From Pleurotus djamor (taxonomy: Eukaryota > Basidiomycota > Agaricomycetes > Agaricales > Pleurotaceae), in assembly GCA_029747585.1 (NCBI GenBank), contig JAPEVF010000641.1, positions 1 through 26,239 of the forward strand: a stretch of DNA of 26,239 nucleotides. The letters are read 5' to 3'. Position 1 is the stretch's first letter; every line of letters starts with the position of its first letter. The translations under genes were made by a program, and so were the position numbers. The notes below the pieces were generated by a model. It was not told the origin of the DNA. It did not search any database and saw only the letters and a list, made by a program, of their open reading frames with translations. This document shows positions 9,813 through 20,773 of the stretch, piece after piece.

Positions 9813-11983
9813 TCATTGCCTCAGTGCCACTACCACACCTTGCATACTGGCAACACGGTGATATCTCCCCAGCATCGCATCCATCCCTGGAACCGTCCGA
9901 ACACCACCAACATCAAACACCTGAGCCTTCGGCCCTGATAACTTGTCCTTATCCAGCGATCCCGAACGTGTTACATCGGAAGCCGTACTCGATTGGGAAG
10001 CTCCACGCATACGCGCGCCCATCACACGACCAGTGGGGCGATCCCGAGACGTTGGACGAGATGGTGGTCGCGAATGGGGATTCTGTTGGGCAGGTTCTGG
10101 TTTAGTTGGACCACCAGAGGGATCGAACTGCGTTTGGATGTATAGCTTGGTGCGGCCGCTACCTGTGCTCATCCGGGAGTCCCGAGAACCAGGGCTCGTC
10201 CGCCCATCAACAAGGGTTTCATTGCTGCTGCATCGACTGCTACTGCGGCTGCGTTTTGCGGGGGAAATCCAAAGCGGGGCGGTGGTGTTGAAGCTTTCTT
10301 TGGAAGACGCGGACTCCGTGGACTCAGACTTAGAGGATGACAGCGACTGTAGGTGTATTGAAGGAGCGAAATGGAACGAGGAAGGGGCATGTGACAACTC
10401 AAGCGACTGGGTGGAAGAAGAAAAGGGTAGACCCCATGGGGCTGAAGTTGTGGAAGCCGAAGGCGGAAGACTCTCGCAGAAGGCAGTGGTCAACGGGAAG
10501 TGTGGGGATGGTAAGCTATCAGCTGGAGAGAGGATAAACGGTTCTTCAGGGAGGAGCGATGATGAAAGAGGTGTGACAGGCCAAGCAGCATCGGGATGAG
10601 GCATCAAGGCCGTAAAACCCGGGATGCTCTCTGAAGACACTAGCACAGGAACGGAAGTTAATCCAGAGGATTCGGTGTAGGAGGAACTTGATTTCGACGA
10701 TCCTGGATCTTCTGATAATGTTTCCATGGGTATGATTTGCAGCGTTGAACCTTTCTTGCGAAGTGGGCGAGGGCCTCCAATCGAAGGAAGCCTAGCTTGA
10801 GAGGGTGGAGATTTACTTGGGGGCGTAACATCGTGAAGGCTGGTCGGAGATACGTGCTGAATATGCTGAGGAGAAAAGAAGTATGGGATCGTAAGAGAAG
10901 ACAAGCGTCTCCTCCGACTCCTCGCTCTTCTGACGTCGGCACTGCTGGCAGATGGCAACGGACTCTCAACGCTCTTGATACTGTCCGCCCGCTCAATCAC
11001 AGAGGTCCCGGTGTAAGAACGAGAAGGTGTTTCTCGGACTTTTTTCGCTCGTGATTTCAACATTTGCCCGATCACGAAAGTGTTCGAACGTCCAATGTGA
11101 GCATCATCAGCCTCCTCATCCTCGTCGTGCTTCCGTTTGTTGGGGCTTGAGCCGCCTGTAGATGCTGTATACCATGCCGGCAAAGCAGGGACTGGCGGCG
11201 GAGGGAAACGCTCAATGGCAGAGAAGTGGGAATAGGCCGATTCCGTGGAGGGGGTCACAGCAGATGGAGGACCGCTGTAATTTCCAACGAATGCTGAGAA
11301 AGGCGCAGCCGTTGAGGCGGTAGCCGCAGATAGGGGGGCTGCGGAGGGAGGGGGCGACGATCTGAGATACGGGACTGCGGCCATAGCCTCTCGTGTACCA
11401 GCGAAAGTAAACGTAGAACCACTGGACGAGAGAGGCGTAGAAAGCCCGAAAAAGATACGATCTGGTGGGGAAGTGACACTCATGGGGGCTTGTTCAGTAA
11501 GATCTTCTTGTTCGAGCTAGCAAATACTGTCCATGAGATGATTAATTGCTTGAAGTGCACACAACTCACCGGCGTGTTATGGGAACCGTCAATAGTTTCA
11601 ACTAGGTCATCATGGCGCGGAGGATATTGTATGGGGAGTTCATGATCCAATTCCTTGGTGGGTTCATCAGCGAGCAAAGGGACCGTGCCGGAGCTTTCTC
11701 GCTGTTCGCTACGCTTCACATAATGATACTTGTGTGATGCCCCGGGCTTTCCACCAGTCGGCACACCACGGACCAGAGCTTCGCTTTCTTGAGCGCGTCC
11801 GACGACCTTGGTCTTCCTGCGATAGTACCGCCGAATGACCACGATGACAATTGCCAAAAGACATAGTACGGCCGTACCACCTATAGCAATTCCGATGATA
11901 GACCCAAGGCCCAAGCCCGTCGAGTTTACTGGCGTGCTATCATCGCGAGTCCATATTCCTGAGTCCAGAGGAAGAACGGGCAT
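9813..11983 (-). CDS. Single-pass membrane protein with Ser/Pro-rich tail
   Basis: Two exons on the minus strand, 11983-11570 and 11516-9813, joined by a 53-bp phase-0 intron, give about 705 residues. Residues 1-23 are a short outside segment with one N-glycosylation site (Asn20-Ser-Thr). Residues 24-50 are a hydrophobic membrane span (GSIIGIAIGG...), followed at once by RRYYRRK, so the C-terminus should face the cytosol. The long tail is rich in Ser, Pro and Thr and contains KRKHDEDEE and RARSRRRR basic clusters, which could be nuclear-import-like or phosphorylation-prone sites; it looks disordered. Architecture is like fungal membrane proteins with a GxGxxxGI span of unknown or sensor-like role; no enzyme domain is visible. 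The start is uncertain: upstream in the same frame there is a stop near 12030 but no clear signal peptide, so a missing 5' exon is possible. Confidence 0.65.
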
Positions 11984-12307
11984 ATCATCAGCCGTTGATG
12001 TCGTGACCCGTAAGCAAAACAAAGGTCGTTAATGGGGGAGAAGAAGCATGCCGACACCCGCAGGGGCAGGTGAAGATATAGAGGGGATTAGAGATGCGAA
12101 TCTCTGAAATAGATGCTCCATGCGAACACAGGTTTGGCTAGGGTTGGGTGTTGAAACTTTAGGGCGGATATAGGGTTGGGAGGGAAGTCAGAGCATGCTT
12201 GGCGGTGCTGTGCGGGCTTCACGTGGACCAGACCCACGGGAAGCGCCAAAGAACTTCCCGAATCGGCCCCACCAAGAGCGTAACAGGCTTGACCGGCGAC
12301 CTTTAAG
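11984..12307. promoter_or_regulatory. Divergent promoter, membrane protein / CMC4
   Basis: A 324-bp space between two genes transcribed away from each other. It contains two identical 10-mers TAGGGTTGGG (12139-12148 and 12171-12180) and a third TAGGG at 12160. On the other strand these read CCCAACCCTA, close to the AACCCTA box bound by telomere-repeat factors such as Tbf1 in yeasts. Binding is inference only. Confidence 0.45.
12139..12180. repeat. Two TAGGGTTGGG boxes
   Basis: Perfect 10-bp direct repeat with start-to-start spacing of 32 bp, about three helical turns, with a further TAGGG between the copies. It lies 128-169 bp before the CMC4 ATG. Confidence 0.6.
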
Positions 12308-12648
12308 ATGAAGGTATGTTTGATTCCCAATTCCTCCCTTCATACCCGTTTCATTTGAACTCTCCTTTTGAATAGAACGCCGGCCCTGCTTGCCAAAATG
12401 AAGGTACGCCGACTTGATCCATATGTTTTCTTCGAACTCATAACACGTTTCTTCTGGGTATGACATCAGCGTGCGCACTCCAAAGTTGCCTGAACAAAAA
12501 CACCTACGCGCCAGACAAGTGCGGCCATCATCTACGAGCTCTCTATACTTGCTGTCAAGACATGTACGACAAGTCCGAAACGAAAAGCTCCACTGCCTGT
12601 CCACAGCGAAACATCGTAGCTCGCTGGTTGAAGGATCATCCCCGCTGA
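12308..12648 (+). CDS. CMC4: Twin CX9C mitochondrial protein Cmc4
   Basis: Three exons: 12308-12313 (only Met-Lys), 12376-12403 and 12470-12648, with 62- and 66-bp introns, phases 0 and 1. The 70-residue product has the Cmc4 signature: cysteines 8 and 18 and cysteines 29 and 39 form two CX9C motifs separated by ten residues, with extra cysteines at 13, 40 and 55. Family features include EACALQSCL in the first helix, LYTCCQDMY in the second and an ACP motif near the end. Proteins of this family enter the mitochondrial intermembrane space through the Mia40 disulfide relay; Cmc4 is conserved but its exact role is unclear. The first exon is not visible as an open frame; I placed it because the ATGAAG|GTATGT junction gives the right phase and family N-terminus. 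It is divergent from the membrane-protein gene. Confidence 0.88.
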
Positions 12649-13080
12649 ATGTTTAGAGAAATCACCAGATGGACTCCATCTGAAATCAGCTTGGGCAAGG
12701 GCGAAACGTCTAGATAAGATAGATGAATAGTGTATCGAAGAAAGCAATGCCGTGCACGACGAGACCACGGTTTTGATCAACTTGGAAACCATTGCATCAG
12801 CATGATGAGTCAGCCACTCCATTGGCGTCGGGCGCGTGTTGAGGACCATTGCCGTCCGACCCATAGAAAAATATGGACCTTGAGAATGAACGGCTTGCTA
12901 ACGGCGTCCTCGGGACAGTTGAGCCAAGAAGCTCTTAGACACGTCCAGCTCAAAGTCAAACAGCGGGGAACTCCCGCTAAGCACCGACAGAAGGAAGGGA
13001 CTCACTGGTATCTAACATCCCTTACAAGGTGATTTCGTGCAGTCCGATGCCTTCATAAGCAAATGCAAAAACTGTAGATA
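12649..13080. other. Intergenic, convergent 3' ends
   Basis: Between the 3' ends of CMC4 (plus) and the mitochondrial carrier (minus). The short open frames on both strands show no recognisable domain. I see nothing else. Confidence 0.5.
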
Positions 13081-14668
13081 TTATACACCTGTAGTCTTGG
13101 CAAGATATTCTGCAATACACATGAGAACCGAACGCTGAGACTGTAGAAGATGCTTACCTCTAGTTAGCTCAAAGGCGGCGAATGTGCTCGCTGCTGCAGG
13201 GATACTATGGAAGAACGGTAAATAAAGAGTGAAAATGCTCGGTACTTCATACAAGGTTACCTTCGCAGTACTGGAGAAACATGACATGAGTAAAGAGCCT
13301 GGACACAGGGAATGAAACATACGTGACGGTGAAAGACCCCTCAACAGTCCGGTTCTTCAAATAACAACGAATCAGTGTTGGAGGAGGTGGACTAGAGGAG
13401 GATAACTTACGGGCCAGACTCATGGACGATGGCCTTCATCTCGTGGGCAATGTATTGTACAGGTGTCCCTGTCGGGGGAGTAGAACGCAGCTGCACGCGC
13501 GACTTCACAACATCTACCCGCAGCCGTTTAGAGACCAATCGGTGGGAGCGTGGTATGTCACCTCACCAAGGGGATAGCAGCACAACCAATACGCGATCTA
13601 CAATATGACGATTATGAAGTTGTCTGTCGATGATGGGCACTGGGACTTACCCCTCCTGTTGATCCACTGGCAAGCAGCGCCCAGACAGGCAGCTCCTTCC
13701 CGTATGTCTGCGTGAATTTACGCTTCGAGAATTCAAAGGCTAGAGGTGATATGGCATGAGCTCCTCGAAAGCACTCGGATGATGTGAGCTGACCTGTATA
13801 AAAGCTGCAGAGGAATTATTAAAGGTAGAACATGTATGCAGAATACCGTACTCACCCAGCGTATGCGGGTATTTCGCGAGCAACAGTCACCTTCAAAACA
13901 ATAAGAATAGGTCGGAGAGTCACTAAACGCCACCCACCCAGTATCCTCGCATGATGCCTTTCTTGAAACCCCATTCTGACCACATCTCCCTTGCCACATC
14001 TCTCAGCTTCTTGTCCGTAGCCGCACCGTATTGCCCTTGCATCCGTACTTTGAACATTTCAACTAAACCAGATATCTCAGATCTCCAATAAGCGTACAAG
14101 AAGCGGAAGAGTCGTACCAGGGCTAGCGAGAATAGCATTTGCAGCACCTGCCATGGCTCCCGCCGCTGCGATTTCCTTGAGTGAAAGTTGAGGGAATGGG
14201 GAAATGACGCGTTTGGAAAGTGCATACGAGGCGAACAACAAAGAGTTCACGCCCGCGATACCAATGAGCGGACTAGCCATTCCTTTCGCAGATCTCAGTA
14301 TAGTGGTTATGCAACATCGTCACCAAAACACACCTTTGTACAGCGCGAAGAATCCCTCCTTCCTGAGCGTTTGCGATAGGATATCCATGGGTCCTTTCTA
14401 TCGCCGAGTTACGAAAGTTGGTTAACGAGTTGCAGAGGCTTTCAATCAAAGCCTACTCACGAACATGCCCTCTATGATCCCATATTGGATATCAGCAAAC
14501 CTTGCCACCATTCGGGGAAACCAAGTTCAACGACTGACTAGGAGCGATCTGTGCACGCGTCTTTATCGTATCCAAAGGCTGGCCGACGATGACCTGGGCA
14601 GCGCCGCCGACGCTTCCAGCGATGAGCTCATTGACGGTCGAGAGATATGGGGATTTGTTGCTCGACAT
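13081..14668 (-). CDS. Mitochondrial carrier family (SLC25-type) transporter
   Basis: Fourteen exons on the minus strand: 14668-14539, 14471-14461, 14397-14334, 14282-14118, 14062-13938, 13890-13856, 13804-13794, 13739-13651, 13597-13567, 13513-13411, 13354-13323, 13270-13261, 13204-13158 and 13109-13081. They add up to exactly 294 codons (293 residues), the normal carrier length. The three carrier signatures are present: PLDTIKTR (31-38), PVEMFKVR (123-130) and PLDVVKSR (219-226). Each lies at the end of an odd-numbered helix, as expected for the three-fold repeat in the mitochondrial inner membrane. Exons 2, 7 and 12 are microexons of 11, 11 and 10 nt; each is needed to keep phase and family sequence (for example GMFKGPMD, AGFYTAFEF, SLLRSIPA). 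The sequence leans to the carnitine / basic amino acid branch of the family, but I would not assign a substrate. Rex4 lies just upstream on the same strand. Confidence 0.9.
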
Positions 14669-14857
14669 GGTGGTGGTACGGAAGCAAGGGCAACCCCGCA
14701 CGCGACGCATTCGGTCCCGTGAGAAGACGCAATTCTTTCCTCATCGTCCATCAAATTGTTGGGCACGGTTGACGATTATTATCAGTACTCAATACAGGTC
14801 CGACAGGTGGACTACGCTTAGATCCCTAATAGTAGACGCTTCGAAGGAGCCGCCTGC

Positions 14858-16151
14858 TCAGCTTTTGGTACCAGTGCCCAAGTCCTTCCACCAACCCTTC
14901 TTCGTCTTGCTCGGCCTTGGAGGCGCGCTCCCCGCCTTTCCCTTACGTCGAACGATAGTAGACAACCCGGAACTGACACCCTTCCTCCCACCGCCAGGAA
15001 ATTCCTGTTCAGCCGAAGCTTCGACATCCGATTCTTCGACATTGTCTTCGTCTTCCACATCTTCGCGTTTCCGCTTCTTCTTATTGATAACCGGATGAAG
15101 GTTCTTCTCCCATTCGTGTTTGTGTAGTCGAAACAGCGCCATTGTAGCGCGAGCATCCGTAACCTATGAGGAGGGGGGAGGTGATGAGCAGACATATTTT
15201 GGGGGCGAAGGGGAAGGAAGAAAGGACTCACGGAGGAATGCTCCCCTTCTTGGATGGACATGTCTAGTTCTTGCTTTACAAGATTCCGAAGGGCGGCGTA
15301 TTTGCTTTTGGTCACTTTGTACTTCCAGGCGTAATATTGGGTGTCGACGGTCTGGGGACGCGGATGTGAGAGCAAAAGCACCTAGAGAAGGTTCAAGTCA
15401 AGGTCAATGGTGAAAGGCGACGGAGCGTGCCTTTAAATCATTAAAGACGGCATGTCCGACGAGGATGCGATCTTTCAGGAGCCCGGCCACGAGAGTTTGT
15501 ATGTCTTCAAATGGTTTCGCTAAGAGGGGGTTTCGGTGAGACATACGGTCAAGTCTAATCATGGACGCGTACCTTTGGCCATGTCACTCGGACGTATCCC
15601 ACTGTACTGCGTTCGATAATCCACCACTCGCTCACGCTGTCTCACAAACTCATCCAGCTGGACAACCCCGTAATAATTGACCAAGGACACCCTGGCCAAA
15701 GACGACTCCGAGCCATCTAAACCGATACCCACCATCTCGCAATCGAGCGCGAGGTATTTCCCGGGTCTATGATATCCTGTTTATTCCTGAACAACTGCAC
15801 GCAGGCGATGAGAAAAGAGACATACAATTTTTGTTGTTCTGTATAGGTCAGGTCCCCTACGACCATCCCCTTGAGCGACAATTTATCGTCGCCAGTCGTA
15901 GTTCTACGAGTCCTGGAGTTATCTTCGTCTTCATCTCGAGCATCAAGCGTTATGCGGCTCGGCCCAGCGACAGGAACATCTTCAGATGGTTTTGAAACGA
16001 GCTTTCTTCGCTTTTTGGGTAGACTTTTTGTGGTTTTGGCTAGGGACTGGAATTTGGAAAGCTGAGCTCATTCGAAGCGTATGGCAGACAGCAGTCTACG
16101 CACCTTCTTTAGGGACAGCCAATTCGCGGATGGGCCTGTGGATGGCGGCAT
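14858..16151 (-). CDS. REX4: RNA exonuclease 4 (DEDDh 3'-5' exonuclease)
   Basis: Six exons on the minus strand: 16151-16104, 16061-15826, 15766-15573, 15519-15431, 15381-15232 and 15163-14858, giving 340 residues. The start has the ANWLSLKK box typical of fungal Rex4, followed by a basic stretch (KKRRK) fitting nucleolar location. The catalytic set is complete: Asp103 and Glu105 in [10 protein letters not shown], Asp187 in [10 protein letters not shown], and His237 and Asp242 in EHSSVTDA. Rex4 in yeast takes part in processing of the ITS1 part of pre-rRNA. The tail is Lys/Glu/Asp-rich (KKKRKRED) and ends without known domain. The fourth intron (15382-15430) appears to use a GC donor, AAG|GCACGC; the alternative GT donor nine bases further in would add three residues inside a conserved block and leave only a 40-bp intron. 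The first intron is just 42 bp. Confidence 0.9.
15382..15430 (-). other. Probable GC-AG intron in REX4
   Basis: Removing 49 bp from GCACGC to CTCTAG joins NDLK directly to VLLLSHP, as the family requires. No GT donor lies at that point. The nearest GT, nine bases inside, keeps phase but inserts Ala-Arg-Ser. The donor context beyond AAG|GC is not the usual GCAAGT, so it is not certain. Confidence 0.55.
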
Positions 16152-17088
16152 GAAACGAAAGCCAGGTAAATTTTCGGCGCTAGAGCACATTATTGGGCGC
16201 TTGTCTGACTTACGTGATGACCACATGGCCGGCATTCAAATTGATCCGCGATCTTGATCGGGATGTCCCGATCAACGCGCCTTGTTTGGGTGCTGTCTCT
16301 TATTGTGGCCCGCCTTGGACCGCCCAAGGTTACTCCTTACCTTCATGGACGACGCTGGCGACTTAATTCTTTGCGCCGATGGTCAATGTGGTGCGGAATC
16401 GCAGCTGGAACCATCGATGCTTCCTCCTCAGTCATCCCGTTATGGCCGCACAGCTGAGTCGAGCATTCTTCCTGATGGCCGGACCGCTGCAAGAGATCTT
16501 CGCGCCCCATCCTCAGAGGGCCCGACGGCTGAGAGCTTCGGGGAAACTGACCCCAGTACTCTTACTGGCAGAGCCTTCAACGGGGTGACCCGTTTCTGCT
16601 TCCGTTCCTGGAACGGATTTCTTGGTCGGACTCTTCTACGCAACGAAGTCCGGAGTCATTACTTCAGTCTTCCTAATACCCTTTTGTGGACGGACTATCC
16701 ACCTGCTAAGACTGAAGACACTTCCATTCCAGAGCTACAACCAGATGTGTCGGTTTTGAAAGCAGTACGAGCATCCTTAGAGTCTCAGATTACCGTAGAA
16801 GGTGTCTAACCAGAGAATTCGAAGGCTTTGAACGAAGACTCTCAGTTCGTTAAGACTGCTGAACCGATGAAAACAACTCAGTACCGCGTACCCTTTCGTC
16901 TCCTCCTGTTGCAGGAATTTTGGCCGTTGCACAGATGGTTTCGCCTGCGGCATGTTTATTCCAAAGAACCACATCTGCTCCTCATGCCCTCGACTAAATA
17001 CGGCTCTATGGGGCCACTGTCTCTCTCTCGGGTACATTATAAACCAAAGGATCGTTTCTCTAGCTCTGCACTCTCATTGTTAATCACG
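16152..17088. other. Divergent region REX4 / fucosidase, no clear gene
   Basis: A plus-strand frame stays open from 16282 to 16809 and another from 16828 into the fucosidase exon, but neither starts with ATG and I recognise no domain. The first contains three degenerate Gly-x-Thr-Ala segments (GGCC...GCTG words near 16443, 16477 and 16519). In the second, ATGs at 16867, 16984 and 17008 lie in frame with the fucosidase. I treat the space as promoter and leader because a TATA box follows at 17038. Confidence 0.4.
17038..17043 (+). promoter_or_regulatory. TATA box of the fucosidase gene
   Basis: TATAAA 51 bp before the ATG at 17089, followed by a pyrimidine-rich initiator-like run. This spacing fits a short 5' leader and is the main reason for choosing the 17089 start, which also yields a classic signal peptide. 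Confidence 0.55.
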
Positions 17089-20000
17089 ATGATCCTAGTC
17101 TTTGCCTATATTCTCCTTTACCTTACTCGAAGCTACTCCGCGCAAGGAGTTAGTTACCCTTCGATTTCGATACCAATCAGGACTCTCTTCAACAACCAAG
17201 CGGCCTCGCCTAATGGCTCTGCCAATTTTGACGGTCAAGGAGCCAGCTTTGATAGTACCCTGCTACCACCTGGCCCCCTCATCTACGACGGGATCAAGGT
17301 ACATAATTTATAATTTCTTTCCCTTCACTTCTAGTGTCTGACGCGCTTGAGATCTTCAGTACGACTTGCCCTCAAAATGGGGGATTAATGATGACAATGT
17401 CATAGCCGACAACCAGGTTATCAAGTTGGCCAAACCTTCCTTTGCCCATGAACTACATCTCCTCTACGCAGGGGATGGTAACGGACGTACGTCTACTCTC
17501 AAATATTTCCTTTTCCCCTCTCATAACCCTACCATCAGCTGAGTTCGTTGCGAACTTCAACCTCGCATTCGAAGATAACTCGACCCAACCTGTTCAACGT
17601 GAGGGCATGACTCGTACATGTTAGCTTCCGTACTCATATTTTTGTTGCGTCAAAGTATACTCCAAGAACTATTACCGATGGCCTAACCTTAATGTTGGCG
17701 CCATCAAAACGTGAGTAATCCTTCGTTCCTCATCGCGCCCCAAGAAGTCAGTACAAATGAACCGCATCTTCAGCCCATATCATTTCACCGATCACGGCTC
17801 CAAGAAGGACTTCAACGCAACATGGATTTACCAATGGTCAACCTCGGTCCTCTCNGAGAAGCGCCTCGTCTCCGTCACCTTCCCTCCCATTGACAACGCC
17901 CACCGCCTACATGTCTTCGCCATATCCCTGACACAATCTTCATCTTCGACTATCCGTACTAACACTGGCAACAAAGGTGGTAGCAGAAAGCCAGCTTCTC
18001 CTGCTCTCTCCGTTCGTCGCGTCAAATTTACCAACCGCTGGGAGTTCATCGGCAACCAACGCGCTCAAGCCGTCGAAGTGACCCTTGCTAATCTCCTCCC
18101 CTCTCACCTATTAGGCGTCTCCACCGACACAGCCGTCCGTTCAACACACCAGATCAACTTATCTGGCTCCGGCATCCGTACTCTTCGTTCTGGGGTGTTT
18201 CATCGCCTCATCCCGGGCGATCAAGTCCGCGTGGACGTTTTCGTCTCTGGGACTTTATCCGGCGGCGTGGCAAAGGTTCAGGTCATAAACAATGCTGGTC
18301 AAACCGTTCTCAGCGAAGGGGGATTTGGGACCAGTGCCTTGGTGGAGCGCTGGACGCCAGATTCGGACGTGTTGAGTACTCATGAATCACCAACATGGGT
18401 GAGTAAACACTTCGTCGTTCAGTGATTAGACTGAGCAACCTTTATNCTTAGTGGAAGGAAGCCAAATTCGGCATCTTGTNCGTTGGGATATTAATAAATC
18501 CGAGCNACGTCCTAATATAGGTTCTAGTATCCACTGGGGTGTATACAGTTACCCTGCTTGGGTCGGTTTCAGCTGGTGTACCTGCCGCCTCCCATTCTGA
18601 CGCAGATTCATAGGCACCGCCCAGCACCTATGCCGAGTGGTATGAGTAAGCCGAATTTCTTTTCCCCTTTGATGTCCCTCCAAGTTTAACTTGAAATATA
18701 GCTGGAGCTTACATGTCCCCGGAAGCGGTACTCAGCAGCATCATNTAGAAACATACGGCAAGGTGCTTATATTCTTGCCTTTTTACTCACACCCCCTTCT
18801 AACAANGCCATGGCCAGAATGTCCATTACGACGATTTCTTTTCCAACTTTACAGCATCGAAGTTCAATGCAAGTAGCTGGGTGGACCTCTTCGACCGAGC
18901 GGGTGCTAAGTATTTCGTCCTCGTTACGGTAGGTCGAACAGCTCCTGATCTTCAAATTTATTGCACCCGTTTAAAGCTTCTCATAGAAACATCACGACGG
19001 CTTCGCCCTATTTGACACCGGAAACACCTCACACCGAAACAGCCTTGAATATGGTCCTAAGCGAGATTTGGTCGCCGAGTTGCTAGAAACCGCCAAGAAG
19101 GAGAAACCGGACTTGCACCGAGGAACATACTTCTCAATGCCTGAATGGTACTTATTCCTTCCATATCACGGCTCTTTTCAGACAGTGATCGAGACCGACG
19201 CCCACTAGGTTTCATCCGGACTACGCTAAATATGGATTTGTCACCTGGCCTGGCGGACTCGCACATAATCCGTTCAATTCATCCCAGTTGGAGCCTTACA
19301 CGGGGTACGCCAATATTAGCGACTTCATTGATGACCTTCAGTATCCCCAAATGCTCGACCTCGCGCTCAAGTATGACACTGAGATTATGGTGAGCCACTG
19401 AATCCTTTTTAAAAGANATACTGTGACGTTTTACTTATCCTCGTCTTAAATGATAGTGGTGTGACATTGGNGGGCCCAACAAAACCTTGGAATTTGCTGC
19501 TCAATTCTACAACCATGCTCTTGAGAATGGTCGACAAGTCACCATGAATGACCGTAAGTCGCTTTTCAGAACCTTTCATGTTTTCCTTGGCGGCTTACTT
19601 TCTCCTGAGGTTGCGGTGCTGTGCCTGATTTCGACACGCCCGAATACGCCACTTTTGGCTCCATTCAAACGCGGGATTGGGAATCTAGTGAGGGCATGGA
19701 CCCGTTTAGCTATGGCCTGAATACTGCCACGACGTCCGACGAGTACTTGAACGGTACTGGCATCGTTCAAACTTTGGTGGACATCGTGTCAAAGAATGGA
19801 AATTTGTGGGTGTTCTCCATGGAGGCAAACCGTTGTAAACTGAAACTTTACCAGCCTCCTCGACATCGGACCTACAGCAGAGGGAGAAATCATCGCACCT
19901 ATGGCGGCAAATCTCTTAGATGCTGGAGAATGGCTCGGGTATGCCGGTGATTGTGTCTACTCTACGGTTCGTAACCCCTGGGTTCAGTTGCCTTCCCCTG

Positions 20001-20325
20001 ACGCTGATGGATCCCATTTTCGAAGACGTATTGGTTCCCCACCTCGCAAGACTTGGGTGCATTGATACCCTCCAGGTTCACGACCACACCAACTTCATTC
20101 TGCATCACATCTTTCGAAAAACCGGTCAACCAGATGCTCGTCATCAGCACAAGGCTTCCTATCCTCCCTGAGGACGAGATCGTGCTACTTAAACCTGGGG
20201 GGCCCTCTGCGAGCCTTCCTTGGATTGTAGACGACGCTACCGGTCACTTAGTGGTGAATGTCACAGAGAGCGACTTGCAAGCGGTGAAGCATGCTTGGGT
20301 ATTCAAGGTCAACTATCAAGTCTAG
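17089..20325 (+). CDS. Secreted alpha-L-fucosidase, GH29
   Basis: Sixteen exons: 17089-17298, 17360-17477, 17539-17598, 17656-17710, 17774-18398, 18452-18477, 18528-18561, 18614-18645, 18702-18762, 18818-18928, 18987-19147, 19209-19389, 19457-19553, 19610-19805, 19855-19966 and 20026-20325. They sum to 793 codons with every phase consistent. Residues 1-18 form a signal peptide (MILVFAYILLYLTRSYSA). An N-terminal beta-rich region of about 355 residues precedes the GH29 barrel, which shows AKFGIFIHWG (362-371 region), YAEWYDWS, TKHHDGFALFD, and MWCDIGG with Asp561 as the expected catalytic nucleophile. The enzyme releases terminal alpha-L-fucose by a retaining mechanism, outside the cell. The last exon forms the usual beta-sandwich tail. 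N calls at 17854, 18745 and 19471 fall in exons but do not break the frame. Introns are 49-67 bp. An upstream start at 16867 would instead make a membrane-anchored form; I consider it less likely. Confidence 0.9.
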
Positions 20326-20773
20326 CACGATGTCCGACTTTCATGTCACACGATATTTATCCTGCAATTTCACGACCATTTTTCACTGTGTTCATGCCAC
20401 TAGGACAGATCATTGGTCTCAGCCACCTGCCTACGAAATTTTCAAGCCATGGAGGCTTCCATACTCCTCATCGCCGGCCGCTCAAGGCGTTCTAATCCTT
20501 GGTCGTCTAATGTCAATGGTGAACGTAAACACTCGAACCGTGGACCACACACTATTCATGATCGCACACTTAGGTGAAATTGTAGATCTCAAGCGAATTC
20601 CACGCCAATTGTCATACACAAGCCATTCTCTGATACGACGGCCAGTCATGCTATTTATCGACCGCTCCAATGAATCAATCAATAATCTCCCGTCTCCCGG
20701 AACTCATTGTCACTATAAAGTGGTGAGTCTAGCGTTCTCAGTTCACACGAGAAAAAAACAGATACTGACCGAG
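20326..20773. other. Intergenic, convergent 3' ends
   Basis: Between the 3' ends of the fucosidase (plus) and the acidic-tail paralogue (minus). A plus-strand frame runs from the end of the fucosidase to 20791 but has no recognisable domain. No gene called. Confidence 0.45.

Noticed and set aside
9943..10599. Plus-strand 218-codon frame opposite the membrane-protein gene
   Set aside because: It is the antisense shadow of a long Ser-rich coding exon.
16282..16809. Plus-strand 175-codon frame before the fucosidase
   Set aside because: It starts without ATG, has no domain I recognise, and a TATA box lies downstream of it just before the fucosidase start.
19967..20073. Alternative fucosidase exon reading through 19967 with a 48-bp intron ending at 20073
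   Set aside because: Phases do not agree; the intron 19967-20025 gives an in-frame join (YST/TYWFP) that fits the family.
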